From the NCBI RefSeq assembly GCF_032118995.1, contig NC_092668.1, forward strand, positions 13,681,501 through 13,745,500: a DNA stretch of 64,000 nt, in the 5' to 3' direction. This DNA comes from Asterias amurensis. Lineage: Eukaryota; Echinodermata; Asteroidea; Forcipulatida; Asteriidae. The notes beneath the pieces are model-generated. The model had not been told where the DNA came from. It saw nothing but the letters and a program-made list of their open reading frames with translations, and did not search any database. Positions 32,557 to 43,559 of this stretch are shown here, piece by piece (the stretch's first letter is position 1; every line of letters begins with the position of its first letter). Made by a program: the position numbers and the translations under genes.

Positions 32557-35500
32557 TTAATACTGCGGATACCTTGAAATCCCAGCGTCGCCTTCGGGGT
32601 CAACATCATCATCAAATGGGTTTGTACTTTCCTTTTTACCTCCCACAAGGCTATCCGTTTCCTTCTTCGCTTTCTTTTCATCTAAACGAGAGTAGCCACT
32701 GGCAGACGGAGCACCCTCCTCGGGTGACTGGTCGCTGGCGTGTCTGACAGCCTGTTGTTGATACGTACGCAGCATGTAGAGTATTGCGAGAGTGTCTAAC
32801 ACCACCGCTGTAGAGGGAAGAGCAACAAGTGTTGATAAATATAACAACACAAAGCCTACCATAGCTTTAGCTCAATCGACAAGATAAACTAACATATGTA
32901 TGAGTCGTGCTGAACAAAATAGATTAGGAGCAACTCTAGGTTGACCAAATAATTTTTTGTTTCAGACATAACAATTACCTTTGCTCAACTTCTGAAACTA
33001 AGGCGCTCCAGAGCCGTTCCAGAATAACTTTCGATTTGTAGCGTGTCCAGTCATTTCTAACTGTTTTAGACTTTTTTTTTGAAATTGTTATGTACTTAAT
33101 GCAGAATTTGGTTCGCCTGTCTGAAATTATTCTCCTGAAATCATGTTCAAGTTATAAATAATTAAAAACCCTTAAAATCAAAAGGTTAAATATTCATCCT
33201 ACAGGCTATAACACTTTTAACAAAACAAACAAACTGATCAAGATTAAGTGTTTCTCTTTTACAATAACTTATAAGATTTATTCTTGTAGACAAGAGGACA
33301 ACAATAAAATCAAACTGGCTCTAGCCATCGAGTTAGCTCGGTGGTTTATTGGTAAGACATCTAGACATGCAAAGGTCGTGGGTTTGAAAGCCACCCATTA
33401 ATTTTGTTCACAGAACTCAGGAAAATTATGAGTGTAGGTGTAAAAACATATTATAATAAATAATTAATCATTCAATAAATATTAAAATGCATTAAACTAG
33501 ACATAAGTTCACGTAACAAATTAAACATACAAGTTGTTAGTTCAAAGAAAGAATGTTATATACAAAAAGTTATAAATGGTTTAATTTTTGTTAAAGAGCT
33601 GTAATTTAGCGTAGGCCTGAAATTACACAAATGCCACATAGGTCATTAGACTTTCTAATGGAAGCGCCCATTGCAAAATAAAAATTGCCATGCCCTCTTG
33701 AAAAAATTAAATTCCAGGCCTGCAAAGAAGGAAGACTATACATGTAATAAATGCATTTATAATAAAGAAAAGATGGACCTTTCTCAACACTAGGTGACAG
33801 CAGAGCAGTCAGAACTTAACCCAAGTTTAACAAGTTGGCCTGATATAACCAAAAAGTATCGGTCTGGTTAATTTTCTTTTAACACAAAACATCATCATGT
33901 ATTTATCACAATAATATGCTAAAGTAAATGATTAACAGACAAAACTTAGCACCACAGTTGATCTTACTTGAATGGCAGTTTTCATAAGCGATGGAACAAT
34001 AAATGTAATTTTTATAAATAAACATCTTTAAAATGTCTAAAGTTAAAATGAATTTCATACAATCTGGAACGTACAGGTATTTCAATTGCACAATTAACTG
34101 TTTTTTTTTAGGAAAGCACGCTATTTGGAAGAGTTACTTCAATCTCATCTTTAAATTTCAGAAAACACACCCTACCATCATGCAAATAGGTCTGGGTGCA
34201 ACTATGGTGGGTTTTGATTCCCGTCTGAGTGAATTTCCTGTGTTTTTTCCTACAAAACTCAGGGAAGTGCTGAGTATACAGTGCTTAAAGGAACACGTTG
34301 CCTTGGATCAGTTGAGTTGGTCTTTCAAAAGCGTTTGTAACCGTTTGTTATAAAATGCATATGGTTAGAAAGATGTTTAAAAGTAGAATACAATGATCCA
34401 CACACATTTGCCTCGAAATTGCGTGGTTTTCCTTTTGCTTTGCGAACTAACACGGTTGCCAATTTATGGGAGTCAAAAATTTGACTCCCATAAATGGCCG
34501 ACCGTGTTTGTCGACGACGTAAGAGGAAAACCACGCAATTTCGAGTGATACTTGTGTTGATCATTATATTCTACTTTTAAAACATCTTTCTAACCATATG
34601 CATTTTATAACAAACGGTTACATATGCTTTTCAAAGACCAACTCGACCGATCCAAGGCAACGTGTTCCTTTAAAACGCATTGGTGTAAGGGTAAAATCAA
34701 ATTATAGTGTGCAAGTTGTGTGACATTTGCAACTGAATCAAGCATACGTTTGGTTAGACAGTGATTGCTTTTTAGCCATAAATGCGAGTTATACAATAAA
34801 CTTCACAACTTGGCCCAATTTCATGGCTCTGCTTACCGACAAATTCTGCGCTTACGATCACCATTGTCCACTTACTGAGCAAGCCCCTGAATATCTGAGC
34901 TAGCTGTGTAAGCCAAGTGCGCACGCACACAAGCAAAAATGCCCTGCTAACCAGTGAAAAACGCTTGAAATATAAGCGTGGAATTCCCTGCTTCTGAAGT
35001 GTATTCTTTGCTTACGGTAAGCAGAGCTATGAAATTGGGCCACGATGTCAAGAAATATGTCAAAACTTTACAAATAAAAATCTAGATGTGCGTTGAGAGC
35101 GGTTGGTATCGTTCACGCTCTACGTCTCTCTGCGCTTGGGTCTGCCCTCGAGCCGAGACACAAACAAGCAGGGCACATAGCACAGCATGCAGGGACAGTA
35201 AACAACCTGGGTATGACAAAAGACCACAGGCTGGGGGGTTAGTTACACAAAATACCACAGGCTGGGGGGTTAGTTAAAAGCAAAATACCAGAGGCTGGGG
35301 GTTAGTTTAGCAAAAGACCACAGGCTAGGTGGCTAGTTTAACAAAGCACCACAGGCTGTGTGGTTAGTTACCACAGGCCGGGGGGTTAGTTACACAAAAG
35401 ACCACACTGAGTGGTTAGTTACAAAGACCAAGGGCTAGGTGGTTACTTACACAAAATACCACAGGCTGGAGGGTTAGTTATACAGAAGACCACAGGCTGT

Positions 35501-37268
35501 GTGGTTAGTTTAGCAAAATACAGACACAACGGTCAGACCATGTCTAAATTAGCATCTACAGCTACAGATAGATTTTGGCGGCATCATGCGTTGAAGTATG
35601 GTACATCCTTAGCAACACTCTCAACAACAGTCATAGCTGTAGCTATGTAGCCGCTAATTCGGACACAGTTTAAGGAGTTTGGAGTACTTACCAGCAACTA
35701 TCGCCCAGATGTTTTTACTGTCAAGATAACATATGACGGAGAGTGCAATGTAGATGGCACTTCTTTTCCAATTATCCAGCCACGAGACGATGGTCCATGT
35801 CTTGCCACAGCAACTGTCGGGTCTGGTGAGAAACATTTCCATGAGAAAGAGGGTGAAAAGTCCAGCAGGGCACTACATGGATTTGGGTTTTCAGTCTCTG
35901 CATGGGTTTTCCCTGGAATAACTCTCTTGGGTTTTCCTCCCACCTCTAAAACTGAAACTTCCTTCCTTTTCTTTGGCTTCCGTCCAGAATAAATGTACAT
36001 GTAATGAAGTGATATAAAAGTGTACTTACGAGCAACATTTTTCAAAACAGGGTTCAAAGAAGAAAATCACTTCCAGTAATGTGATGATTGACGCAACAAC
36101 TCTGTAGTAAACGAAATAAACACATTTACATGTATTAATTGATGGACCTGTTCAGTCATAAGTTCACTAAGCCACGCTAAAATCATTGGAATGTTCCAAT
36201 GTACGTGTGCTTGAAAGGCGGTAGGTTTTGTATATTTTTTCAGAAATTTACTGAAATTACTGAGGGACTACTCACATAAAGTAAATACCAAAGAAGTCTG
36301 ACGTTTGTAATGCTGTGATCCCAACAGCCCAGAAAGCTGTAACAGAAAAGAACAAAAAGACATATCTTTAAACACAAAACTATTTTCTTATCACATTTAT
36401 ACACACACTGAATTATCTTAACAATCCATATTAACAAATTGAAATTTGGCCAGAGAATAAAAAACCCCAAACATTTTGATTAGTGATTAAATTAAAAGTG
36501 AATTACATCATATGGATTGTTTTTGGTAGGCCTACCTGCTAACTAATGTTTCCCAGGCTACATTATAAATCACTTGCCGCGTTAAATATCCAGATTAATT
36601 CATAATCATCTCATATGATATGGCTCAAGGGAAAAATTGCTGTATTTTCCTGCCACTTTTTCAGTCATTTTTACCAAACCTGACAAATTCCCCAGGTCCA
36701 AGTCCGTGCGCGCTTAGCTAGGCCTATTTATGAATTATTATGTTCTAATTTTTTTCAGAAACGAATGATGAAAAAGTGGTGGCAGGATACAGACATTTTC
36801 CCCATATGTTAAGCAAGGAATATCCAAATATTAAATAAGGATGTAATTTAATTTATATTTATTCAATTTAAATCAAATTTATTCATCTACTTCATGAAAA
36901 CGGTACAATACAAAACAAAGAAAAAAAGATAAAGAAATTTGTAAAATTATTGCAAGTGCAGCAAGCCACTACAGAACCAGCCCATTCATCAATTAATAAA
37001 TGAAATTGCCCACTCCATCAATTTGAAACAGATGAGTGACTTTCATTAGCAAAAAAAAACTTAACAGAAAAGACTAAACTGTTGAACTGACTCACTGTCT
37101 AACTCACTCACTAAAAAAATAACTTACTAAGGTCTACTCTAAAGTTCAATACCCTAAATAGCTGTTTAACTTACCTGCCGCTGTTCCCATCCCCCATATT
37201 CGCACAACGGGAGTATAATGTCTCCACAGGAACTCACAATATGGATTTTTACAGCAGTCACAAACCAT
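32557..37268 (-). CDS. TMEM72: TMEM72-like four-transmembrane protein
   Basis: Five exons: 37268-37175, 36336-36276, 36101-36030, 35822-35692 and 32807-32557, encoding 202 residues. It starts MVCDCCKNPYCEF and ends SRYPQY. Hydrophobic segments lie at about residues 26-48 (GMGTAAAFWAVGITAL), 53-68 (VVASIITLLEVIFFFEP), 91-107 (AIYIALSVICYL) and 113-130 (WAIVAAVVLDTLAILYML), giving four membrane helices. The second loop is Cys-rich (EPCFEKCCSPDSCCGKTW). The C-terminal 70 residues are hydrophilic, Lys/Glu/Asp-rich and probably cytoplasmic. The GIT.A first helix, the family-like FEPCF step and the WLDNWKRSAIYI/CYL third helix resemble human TMEM72, a poorly characterised membrane protein; similarity is by eye and modest. 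The last intron is 2.9 kb and carries a minisatellite. Alternative: another small tetraspan family. Confidence 0.7.
33325..33470 (+). repeat. tRNA-derived SINE, family S2, old copy
   Basis: GTTAGCTCGGTGGTTTATTG and GTCGTGGGTTTGAAAGCCAC, then TTTTGTTCACAGAACTCAGG. In the last intron of the TMEM72-like gene. Confidence 0.65.
34185..34715 (+). repeat. SINE family S2 split by a hairpin MITE
   Basis: GGTGGGTTTTGATTCCCGTC, CTCAGGGAAGTGCTGAGTAT, ACAGTGC up to 34284; the family continues after the MITE as CGCATTGGTGTAAGGGTAAA. Dates the hairpin insertion as younger than the SINE. Confidence 0.75.
34285..34673. mobile_element. TTAA near-perfect hairpin MITE, family 3, inserted in a SINE
   Basis: The whole 389 bases form one inverted repeat: TTAAAGGAACACGTTGCCTT at the left and its complement at the right, with the hinge at ATTTGACTCCCATAAATGGC. 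It splits a tRNA-derived SINE (see 34185-34715). Confidence 0.9.
34813..35042. mobile_element. Fold-back repeat, related CTGCTTACNGNCAAATTCT type
   Basis: GGCCCAATTTCATGGCTCTG to GCAGAGCTATGAAATTGGGCC with a different core (GCGCACGCACACAAGC). In the last intron of the TMEM72-like gene. Confidence 0.75.
35215..35522 (+). repeat. About 30-bp minisatellite in the last intron of the TMEM72-like gene
   Basis: About ten units of ACCACAGGCTGGGGGGTTAG, spacer of TTACACAAAA type, each 25-36 bases long and unequal. Confidence 0.9.
35865..36005 (+). repeat. Interspersed repeat (TCTAAAACTGAAACTT family)
   Basis: GGGCACTACATGGATTTGGG, CCTCCCACCTCTAAAACTGA, GGCTTCCGTCCAGAATAAAT. In an intron of the TMEM72-like gene. 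Confidence 0.6.
36648..36795. mobile_element. Short palindromic MITE (GCCACCACTTTTT family)
   Basis: TTTTCCTGCCACTTTTTCAG to GAAAAAGTGGTGGCAGGATA. In intron 1 of the TMEM72-like gene. Confidence 0.7.
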
Positions 37269-38116
37269 CTTTGGTCCGTTTTTTGAGGGAGTGGCTGTAG
37301 ATATGTAGCTCTTTTATTTCTTCAGATGTTTTCTTTTTTGCATTCCGCACATAAACCTGTACTGTCTGGTTCCCCTTTCCTTCCATAAGATTATTAACGC
37401 TGTAGTTTCGTTAACACGGTACCTGCCGACTGCTTGCTTCCTAATGAACGAGGGCGCTGTTGCACTGTTACGTTACAATTTTTTTCCCAGAAGGGGGCGG
37501 GGCAAGTTAGTTTTATGGTTTTATAGGGGTTTTATTATACATTACTTCGCAGATTTTCATCTAATTTCAAAAGCAAAAGTAACAGAGACTCACACAACAG
37601 AGCTGCAATGTCAGGTTTTCAGTTATGGTAATTTATTGTCCAGATAATATAATCATAACATCAAATACAATCTGGTTTTTCACCCAAAACAAACAAACAA
37701 ACCAAAGTCACCAACAATACTGAAACTAAAACGAAAGACAAAACCTGAGGGGACATGACCATACATCCAACACACTCAATCAAAACTTTAAAACAGAAAG
37801 ACGGAACACTTCATAACAAGTATGAACGTAATTTCAACAACATTTGTGTTACTCTATACATGATACCAAAATGGTCTTTGGGAACAAAAGATTATTTCTA
37901 AATAAACAAAATAATGCACTCACACTCACACTAACAGATGAATGAATAAATAAAATGACTAATTTGAGTTGCTACTAAACTTTAAAAATCTAAAATGAAA
38001 TTAATGTCACATTTGATTATTAATAAATCTGACAACTAATTGCACTCAGAACTTGACACAAAAACAAGTAACAGTAAAACCCATAAAGGGGCGATACACA
38101 ATTGGTAATACTTTGG

Positions 38117-38215
38117 AGGTGTGACGACCAAGCGGTAAAGAGCACTCTGGTGTTTCTGATCAGCAGAGTATGAGTTCGAGTCCAGCCATGACACTTCTGT
38201 CCTTTGGGCGGAGCT
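38117..38215 (+). repeat. tRNA-derived SINE, family S1, head only
   Basis: CCAAGCGGTAAAGAGCA and GAGTTCGAGTCCAGCCATGA, CACTTCTGTCCTT. Between the TMEM72-like gene and PAQR3. Confidence 0.7.
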
Positions 38216-38454
38216 AAATGGATCCACCTTCTTTTTAAGGAGTGTACCACCATCCACCATATTACGCAGTAACTGTGCGCATGCCATGCTACAATTTAAC
38301 ATTTTATGACGGCAATTTTATAGCATTATATTATATTTCAGCAAATATATACATACTTTTAATACATGCACAAAAAACAGTCATTGCTGAATTTGAATTT
38401 TTGCATGGTGGGAGAAATCTTCAAACTAAGGTTTGAAATGGGCCGTACACATTA

Positions 38455-38625
38455 GGGGTGAATGATACCCATGCCTACATCCTTACGGACTGTGAAGGGG
38501 GTAAACACTGGTTCAGGCCCAGGAGCAGGTGGCAACCTGCCCCTGAAGGCAGTTGATTTGGGTGACATCCCAAATCAGCTAAGTATAGCCCTCACCTTGA
38601 AGTGGCTGTCCGGACTTATGAGTTT
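38455..38625 (+). repeat. Interspersed repeat (GATACCCATGCCTACATCCT family)
   Basis: GATACCCATGCCTACATCCT, CAGTTGATTTGGGTGACATC, GCCCTCACCTTGAAGTGGCT. Related copies: 40500-40690, 53163-53320, 54345-54430. Confidence 0.65.
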
Positions 38626-39049
38626 TTTCACAAAAAACGATGACAAACCCATGTAAGAAAATCTATGCACACATTGCACACAGGATGGGCCAGTTAGCAG
38701 CTTCCTTTGGACCTCAAGCCGTTTGGAAAAAGCAACTAGAATGATGGCATTCTATTGATTAGCACTCGATAGACACACTGATTATAAACTTGATTTTACA
38801 GTTTCACTGTTTGCTGACATAGACTATAATATTACAGTTTCAAATTATGTTTCATGATCAGACAGGTGGGTTTAAGGAAACAGACTTTTTTCTGAACATT
38901 CTGCCATTTTGAAATTTGGCAGGAAGGCAGAGCCTGTTGGAAGTCTTTAAGAAAGTCTGTATGATCCCACAGTGACCCCCCCCCAGAAACACTTGGCTAA
39001 GATGAGGTAATTCCAGCAGTGAGGGAAAAGAGTTTCCTGAAGTCTGCAG

Positions 39050-39265
39050 AGTCAAGTATTCCTACGGGAAATCTTCAGGAAGTTGGCCGGAAATCTGAAG
39101 GTTTCCTGAAGTCTTTTGGCAGTCTACATTTTCTGTAGGAAGTCTGCAGGGAGTTTAGAGTTCATGTGGGAAATCTTCAGGAAGTTGGCCGGAAACCTCC
39201 TGGTTTCCTGAAGTCTACTGGCAGTCTACATTTTCTGTAGGAAGTCTCCAGGAAGTCCTTTCAGT
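39050..39265 (+). repeat. Two-unit tandem duplication with inner GGAAGTCT repeats
   Basis: GAAATCTTCAGGAAGTTGGC occurs at about 39069 and 39170, and GGCAGTCTACATTTTCTGTA at about 39118 and 39219; period near 101 bases. Just downstream of the PAQR3 stop codon, so perhaps in its 3'UTR. Confidence 0.8.
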
Positions 39266-39379
39266 CTGCATGATTCCACTGCAAACAAACCGCTGCAAGA
39301 ATTTGGTTTTTCCCAACATTTTTGAACAAGTTGCCAGGATTTCAAGAAGTCTTCAGCGTCATCAGGGAATAAACAAAGT

Positions 39380-42300
39380 TTAAGAGGGCATAACTTCTTG
39401 GCAAGGGTATTTTGTCTGATACTGGACAAGGTCGATCCCGCAGTGATGCCACCAAAGAAACGCTCCTAAGATGATGATGTGCCACCATTGATGACTTGAC
39501 CCAATGTAGTCGACTTTACCTTCAAGAGGAGAAAACAGAATAACTCTTGTTTAAAAAATGTACAGAAAATTATCTCATTATAATATCAAATTGTAGAGGG
39601 GCCTTTATGAATGGGAAAAGGTAGAAGTGACTCAGTATCAAATGGCAGTTTAAAACCTGAAAGGGTTGTGGCCGTGCGATAAAGGACCTCAACTTTTGCT
39701 CAGTCCATTAACATCGCATGGCCACAACCCAGCCGGTTATTCAACCAGGACTTATCATTAACTTACCAGGAAAACATCGCTCAGGAAACTTTGTTGCATA
39801 GAATAACAGAGCCAAGAAGGCCATTATGTACATTACAAGAATCTTTGGGATGAAAATCTGCAAGAGAAAAAGAACATAGATATCAATCGATCAAGTCAAG
39901 GCCATGAAGCACCCCCGAGCATACCCAGTACTTATGGTCCAGGGCCCAATTTCATAGAGCTGCTAAGCACACAAATTTGCTTAGCATGAAATTGTTGCCT
40001 TGATAAAAACAGGATTAGCAAACAAATTTCCATATGGTTTTCAGGATAAGCAAACAATGGCTGAACATCAGTAATAAGCGATATGCAAAAAATGGAAATT
40101 TGGTTGGTAATCCTGTTTTTTTTTCAAGGAAGAAATTTCATGATAAGCAAATTTTCATGCTTAGCAGCTCTATGAAATTGGGCCCTGATGGCCGAGGCCA
40201 TTATGCAAAAAGGCAGCTCCTCAGCAATGGCCGAGCTGGTGTCTCAAATGGAGATATATAATTGTGAACAAGAAAAAGTCTTGGGAGGAAATCCGCAACT
40301 AGGGAAAAACACAGAATCACAGTGAAGACACCACTGGGGTCGCAGCCAAGCAATATGGTACACTGGACACAAGTTCTGATGTTGTCAGATTGTGGGTTCG
40401 AATCCCGGTCATGGCACTTGTGCCCTTGAGCACGGCACCAAAATTGCTTTTTAAAAAAAATCTGGGAAGGTAGTACAATCTGCTCTATCATGTAGCCAGG
40501 CTCCTAGTGGATGATACCCATGCCTACATCCTTATGGACTTTGAAGGGGGGTACCACCCCTGTTTCAACCCCCAGGAGTAAGTGGCAACAGGCATTTAGT
40601 GGCAGTTCGTTTGGGTCGGCAGCCCAAATCAGTTTAAGTGTAGCCCTCACCTTGAAGTGGCCGTCAAGCCCTGTGATGTTAGGTGATATTAAGATAAAAA
40701 CATTTTCAAAAAAATACCTGAACTATTTCTATGTGGAATCCGCCCTGCAGTGTTATCCAGTGGATGATTGGTCCAACACCATAAGCAACAGACGTACAGA
40801 ACAGCAATAATCGCCTTGTTGCCCATCGGGCGGTTAAGAAGCGTCGATGAAACTGCGCAACAATCGTCACTGCTAGAAGGGTGCACACAACGGCAAGGTG
40901 GATCTTCTTCCAGTACTATTTCACAGAAATACAGAACAATTCTAAATTAAAGGCAGGTAACCAGTTTCATAAATCTGTTTAGCATTCTGCTAAGCAAATA
41001 TCTTTTGCTAAAGCAAGAATTGAATGTGATACCAGTTGCAGCAATGTCGCAAAAGCGATACAACAAAACAGAGAGACTGCCACCATTGGGCTTGATAGCT
41101 CAGTTGCTAGAGCGCAAGTCAGTAATACGGGGGTCAGTCATTTAAGTCCCATTCCGGTACAATTGTCTTTGTTTAAACCGAAACCAAATAAATGCATGGA
41201 AAACTGGGTAAGGAAGTTTTTTTTTTGTTTTTTTTTGATTCTGGTCTTTTTAACAGAATTCTGATCCATTAAAACATCTAAACTACAAGCCATTCAGTAT
41301 GGTGGATTATCCCGACAAAAATTCAAGCCCTGTAAAAACAATAGATATTGATGTTAGTTTTACCGGGTAGCAGCCGAAAGCGTAGTACACAGCAGAGATG
41401 TAGCACCCAAGAATACCTATAGAGATACCGGCCAAGTCCAGACCTAACCAGCGTTTGTAGGCGTCTTCGGAATGGCAGCTGAAAACATGGTACCCAGCAG
41501 AACACAGCATACAAAACTGTAAAACAATAGAATGATTGATTAAGCTCCAACCCATTATGTTTGTTTGTATGTTGTTTGTTTGTTTGTTTGTTTAGATGAT
41601 CTTTCCATCAAGGGAACTCAGCAATTCAATATCATCTACTGTAGTTTTGAACAGAGTAAGGTTGTGTGCACACACACAGAAGGGTAAATTTGGGGAGTTT
41701 TTGTTTTACCTGAAAGCATGTGAGGCCGACTGTGTAGACGAGATGGTCATTGAGTGTCCCATTGAAGTTGGAAATGGTGACGAGGTTGTCATAAATCGTC
41801 AGACCTAAGAAGATGAGGAATCCTGCTAGATGACTCCATACGTTCACCGTTTCATTCGACCACACAAAGGTACTGAGAAGATAGAAACAAATCACTATTG
41901 ATGACCAGATGATGATTTAGACAATGATCACAAAGTTGTGAGTGCCCAATTTTATGGCTCTGTCGATTCTGCACTCACAATCAACATTTTCCGCTTACTT
42001 ACTGTGCAATGTAAGGGAAGAATGCCAATTAATGTGGAGTACGCACACACACACAAGCAAAAAATCCCTGGTAACTAGTGAAATAGGCTTGACGTAAGTG
42101 CGGAATTCTCTGCTTTCGTAAGCGCCAATTCTTTGCTTACAGTAAGCAGAGCCATGAAATTGGGTCCTGACCACTGTAGGTCAATCAATGTTGTGTTTTA
42201 TTGTGTCACATCACTAATGCATTCATCAGGCTAGCACGACACTATCTCTGCCTCTTTTAACACTTTTTCTCTTTTTTTGCTTTTCTCAAAATGTCATTCT

Positions 42301-42536
42301 TATTGAGATAGGGTGTTTTGACATGGAAAGGGGCGTCCTTACCTCTTGATACATTTCTTGTAGGACAAGTCGCTCAAGTACCCCCTAAGGATGAATGGGT
42401 TTCCCTGAAGATAATGAGGCACCTCCGCAAAGCGAAGTCTCGTGAATCTTTCACCAGCGCTAGATGAACTCTTGAGGTAGAACGGGTCGATGAACACCGA
42501 GTCTGTCGGACGATGCTTGCTTGGAGTTTCTGTCAT
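39380..42536 (-). CDS. PAQR3: Progestin and adipoQ receptor family member 3 (PAQR3/RKTG)
   Basis: Six exons: 42536-42343, 41872-41710, 41516-41364, 40915-40718, 39857-39767 and 39519-39380, encoding 312 residues against 311 in human PAQR3. All phases fit. It matches PAQR3 throughout: SNETVNVWSHLAGF, FCMLCSAGYHVFSCH, GISIGILGCYISAVYYAF, IHWITLQGG, FPERCFPG and YIGSSHQWWHI. The three PAQR metal-site motifs are present (E-T-V-N-x-W-S-H; S-A-G-Y-H; H-Q-W-W-H). Vertebrate PAQR3 is a seven-helix Golgi membrane protein that tethers Raf kinase and affects lipid signalling; this role is family knowledge. The codon after the acceptor at 42541 carries the start ATG a few bases into the exon, so an upstream non-coding exon must exist; its position was not found. 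Introns hold SINE-like copies and a hairpin element. Confidence 0.95.
39941..40187. mobile_element. Fold-back repeat (GCCCAATTTCAT family), full copy
   Basis: AGGGCCCAATTTCATAGAGC to CTCTATGAAATTGGGCCCT, near-perfect arms. In the fourth intron of PAQR3. Confidence 0.85.
40375..40450 (+). repeat. tRNA-derived SINE, family S1, fragment
   Basis: Keeps the B box (GGGTTCGAATCCCGGTCATG) and GCACTTGTGCCCTTGAGCA. In a PAQR3 intron. Confidence 0.65.
40500..40690 (+). repeat. Interspersed repeat (GATACCCATGCCTACATCCT family)
   Basis: GATACCCATGCCTACATCCT, TTTGGGTCGGCAGCCCAAAT, CCCTCACCTTGAAGTGGCCG. In a PAQR3 intron. Confidence 0.7.
41090..41200 (+). repeat. tRNA-like SINE head, family S3
   Basis: TTGATAGCTCAGTTGCTAGA and TTAAGTCCCATTCCGGTACA. 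No closed acceptor stem, so a retroposon and not a tRNA gene. In a PAQR3 intron. Confidence 0.6.
41948..42168. mobile_element. Fold-back repeat, same type as 34813
   Basis: GCCCAATTTTATGGCTCTGT to GCAGAGCCATGAAATTGGGTCC, core ACGCACACACACAAGC. In the first coding intron of PAQR3. Confidence 0.75.
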
Positions 42537-43194
42537 CGTTCTAGAACAAAGCTGATGGAGAAAGTTAAATCATCACTCGATCTTCGTATTAAGCAAGATA
42601 TTGATAAATAATATTTAGTAAAATATTTGTGACACAATCCCCTTATATTTCTCACAAATTTAGTACGTGCAAACTGCATATACTTTCCATTGAAAATTGA
42701 GAGGAAATGCAGTAATGTGTGGCAGGAAATCGTCTCCCGGCTCGGAGAGTCTGTCCCCTCCAGATCTGCACGGATGGTGTTCAATTTTGACTGGTTATTC
42801 TCTTTGGAATCAACTTCTCTAATATAACCAAATAGTATACTAACTTGATAGTATACTTAAACACACACAGTTGTCTGCCACTGCCCGGCTGCATGGATCA
42901 TTCGATGCTGTGCAGGCTGGGGATCAAAGTTGGAACAATTTATGTATCCTAATTATAATAATATATCACAAAAAATATGGCTATTATGAGGTTTATCGGG
43001 AATAGCAAAATATCAAGAGAGGGCGTTGTTCAACCCACACAAAGGTATAGGCGTTGCGTGCGCGAGTCGTAGAAACTGCATAAAAACCGCCCCATATTCC
43101 TTCCCACAACGCATTGCGGTTCGGAATCGCGATAAACCTTATTATTGAGTATTCCCATGGAGGTAGGATTACCTCCATGGTATTCCTAACCTAA

Positions 43195-43306
43195 TCCTGC
43201 CACCACTTCTTTGGTATGAAATAAATTACTTGATTTACTCAAGTAAGATAATCCTTTTGATAAAAAAAAAAAAAAACAGTTAAAAAGTGGTGGCAGGATA
43301 TGGACA
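43195..43306. mobile_element. Short palindromic MITE (GCCACCACTTTTT family)
   Basis: ATCCTGCCACCACTTCTTTG to AAAAAGTGGTGGCAGGATAT. Upstream of PAQR3. Confidence 0.75.
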
Positions 43307-43559
43307 TTTTTCAGGATACCCCCACCCCTCAATATGGCTTGTGCTCCTCCCACATTGAGTTAAAAATTAGCTTGCCAAACGGCCGGATGACGAGAGGAGA
43401 GTTCACAATTATTACAAATACACAAGCAATACTTTAAACTTACGTGTTTGTTCGTTTAGATGCTCTTCACAACAAGGGAACTCGGCATACTTTTATAGAT
43501 TACGATACGTGGTGAAGGTTTCTCAGTTCAATAAGAATTGTGTTATTTCTACCTCCATG

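Noticed and set aside
41090-41165. tRNA gene
   Set aside because: A- and B-box-like text only; the acceptor stem does not close and the head is shared with other retroposon copies.
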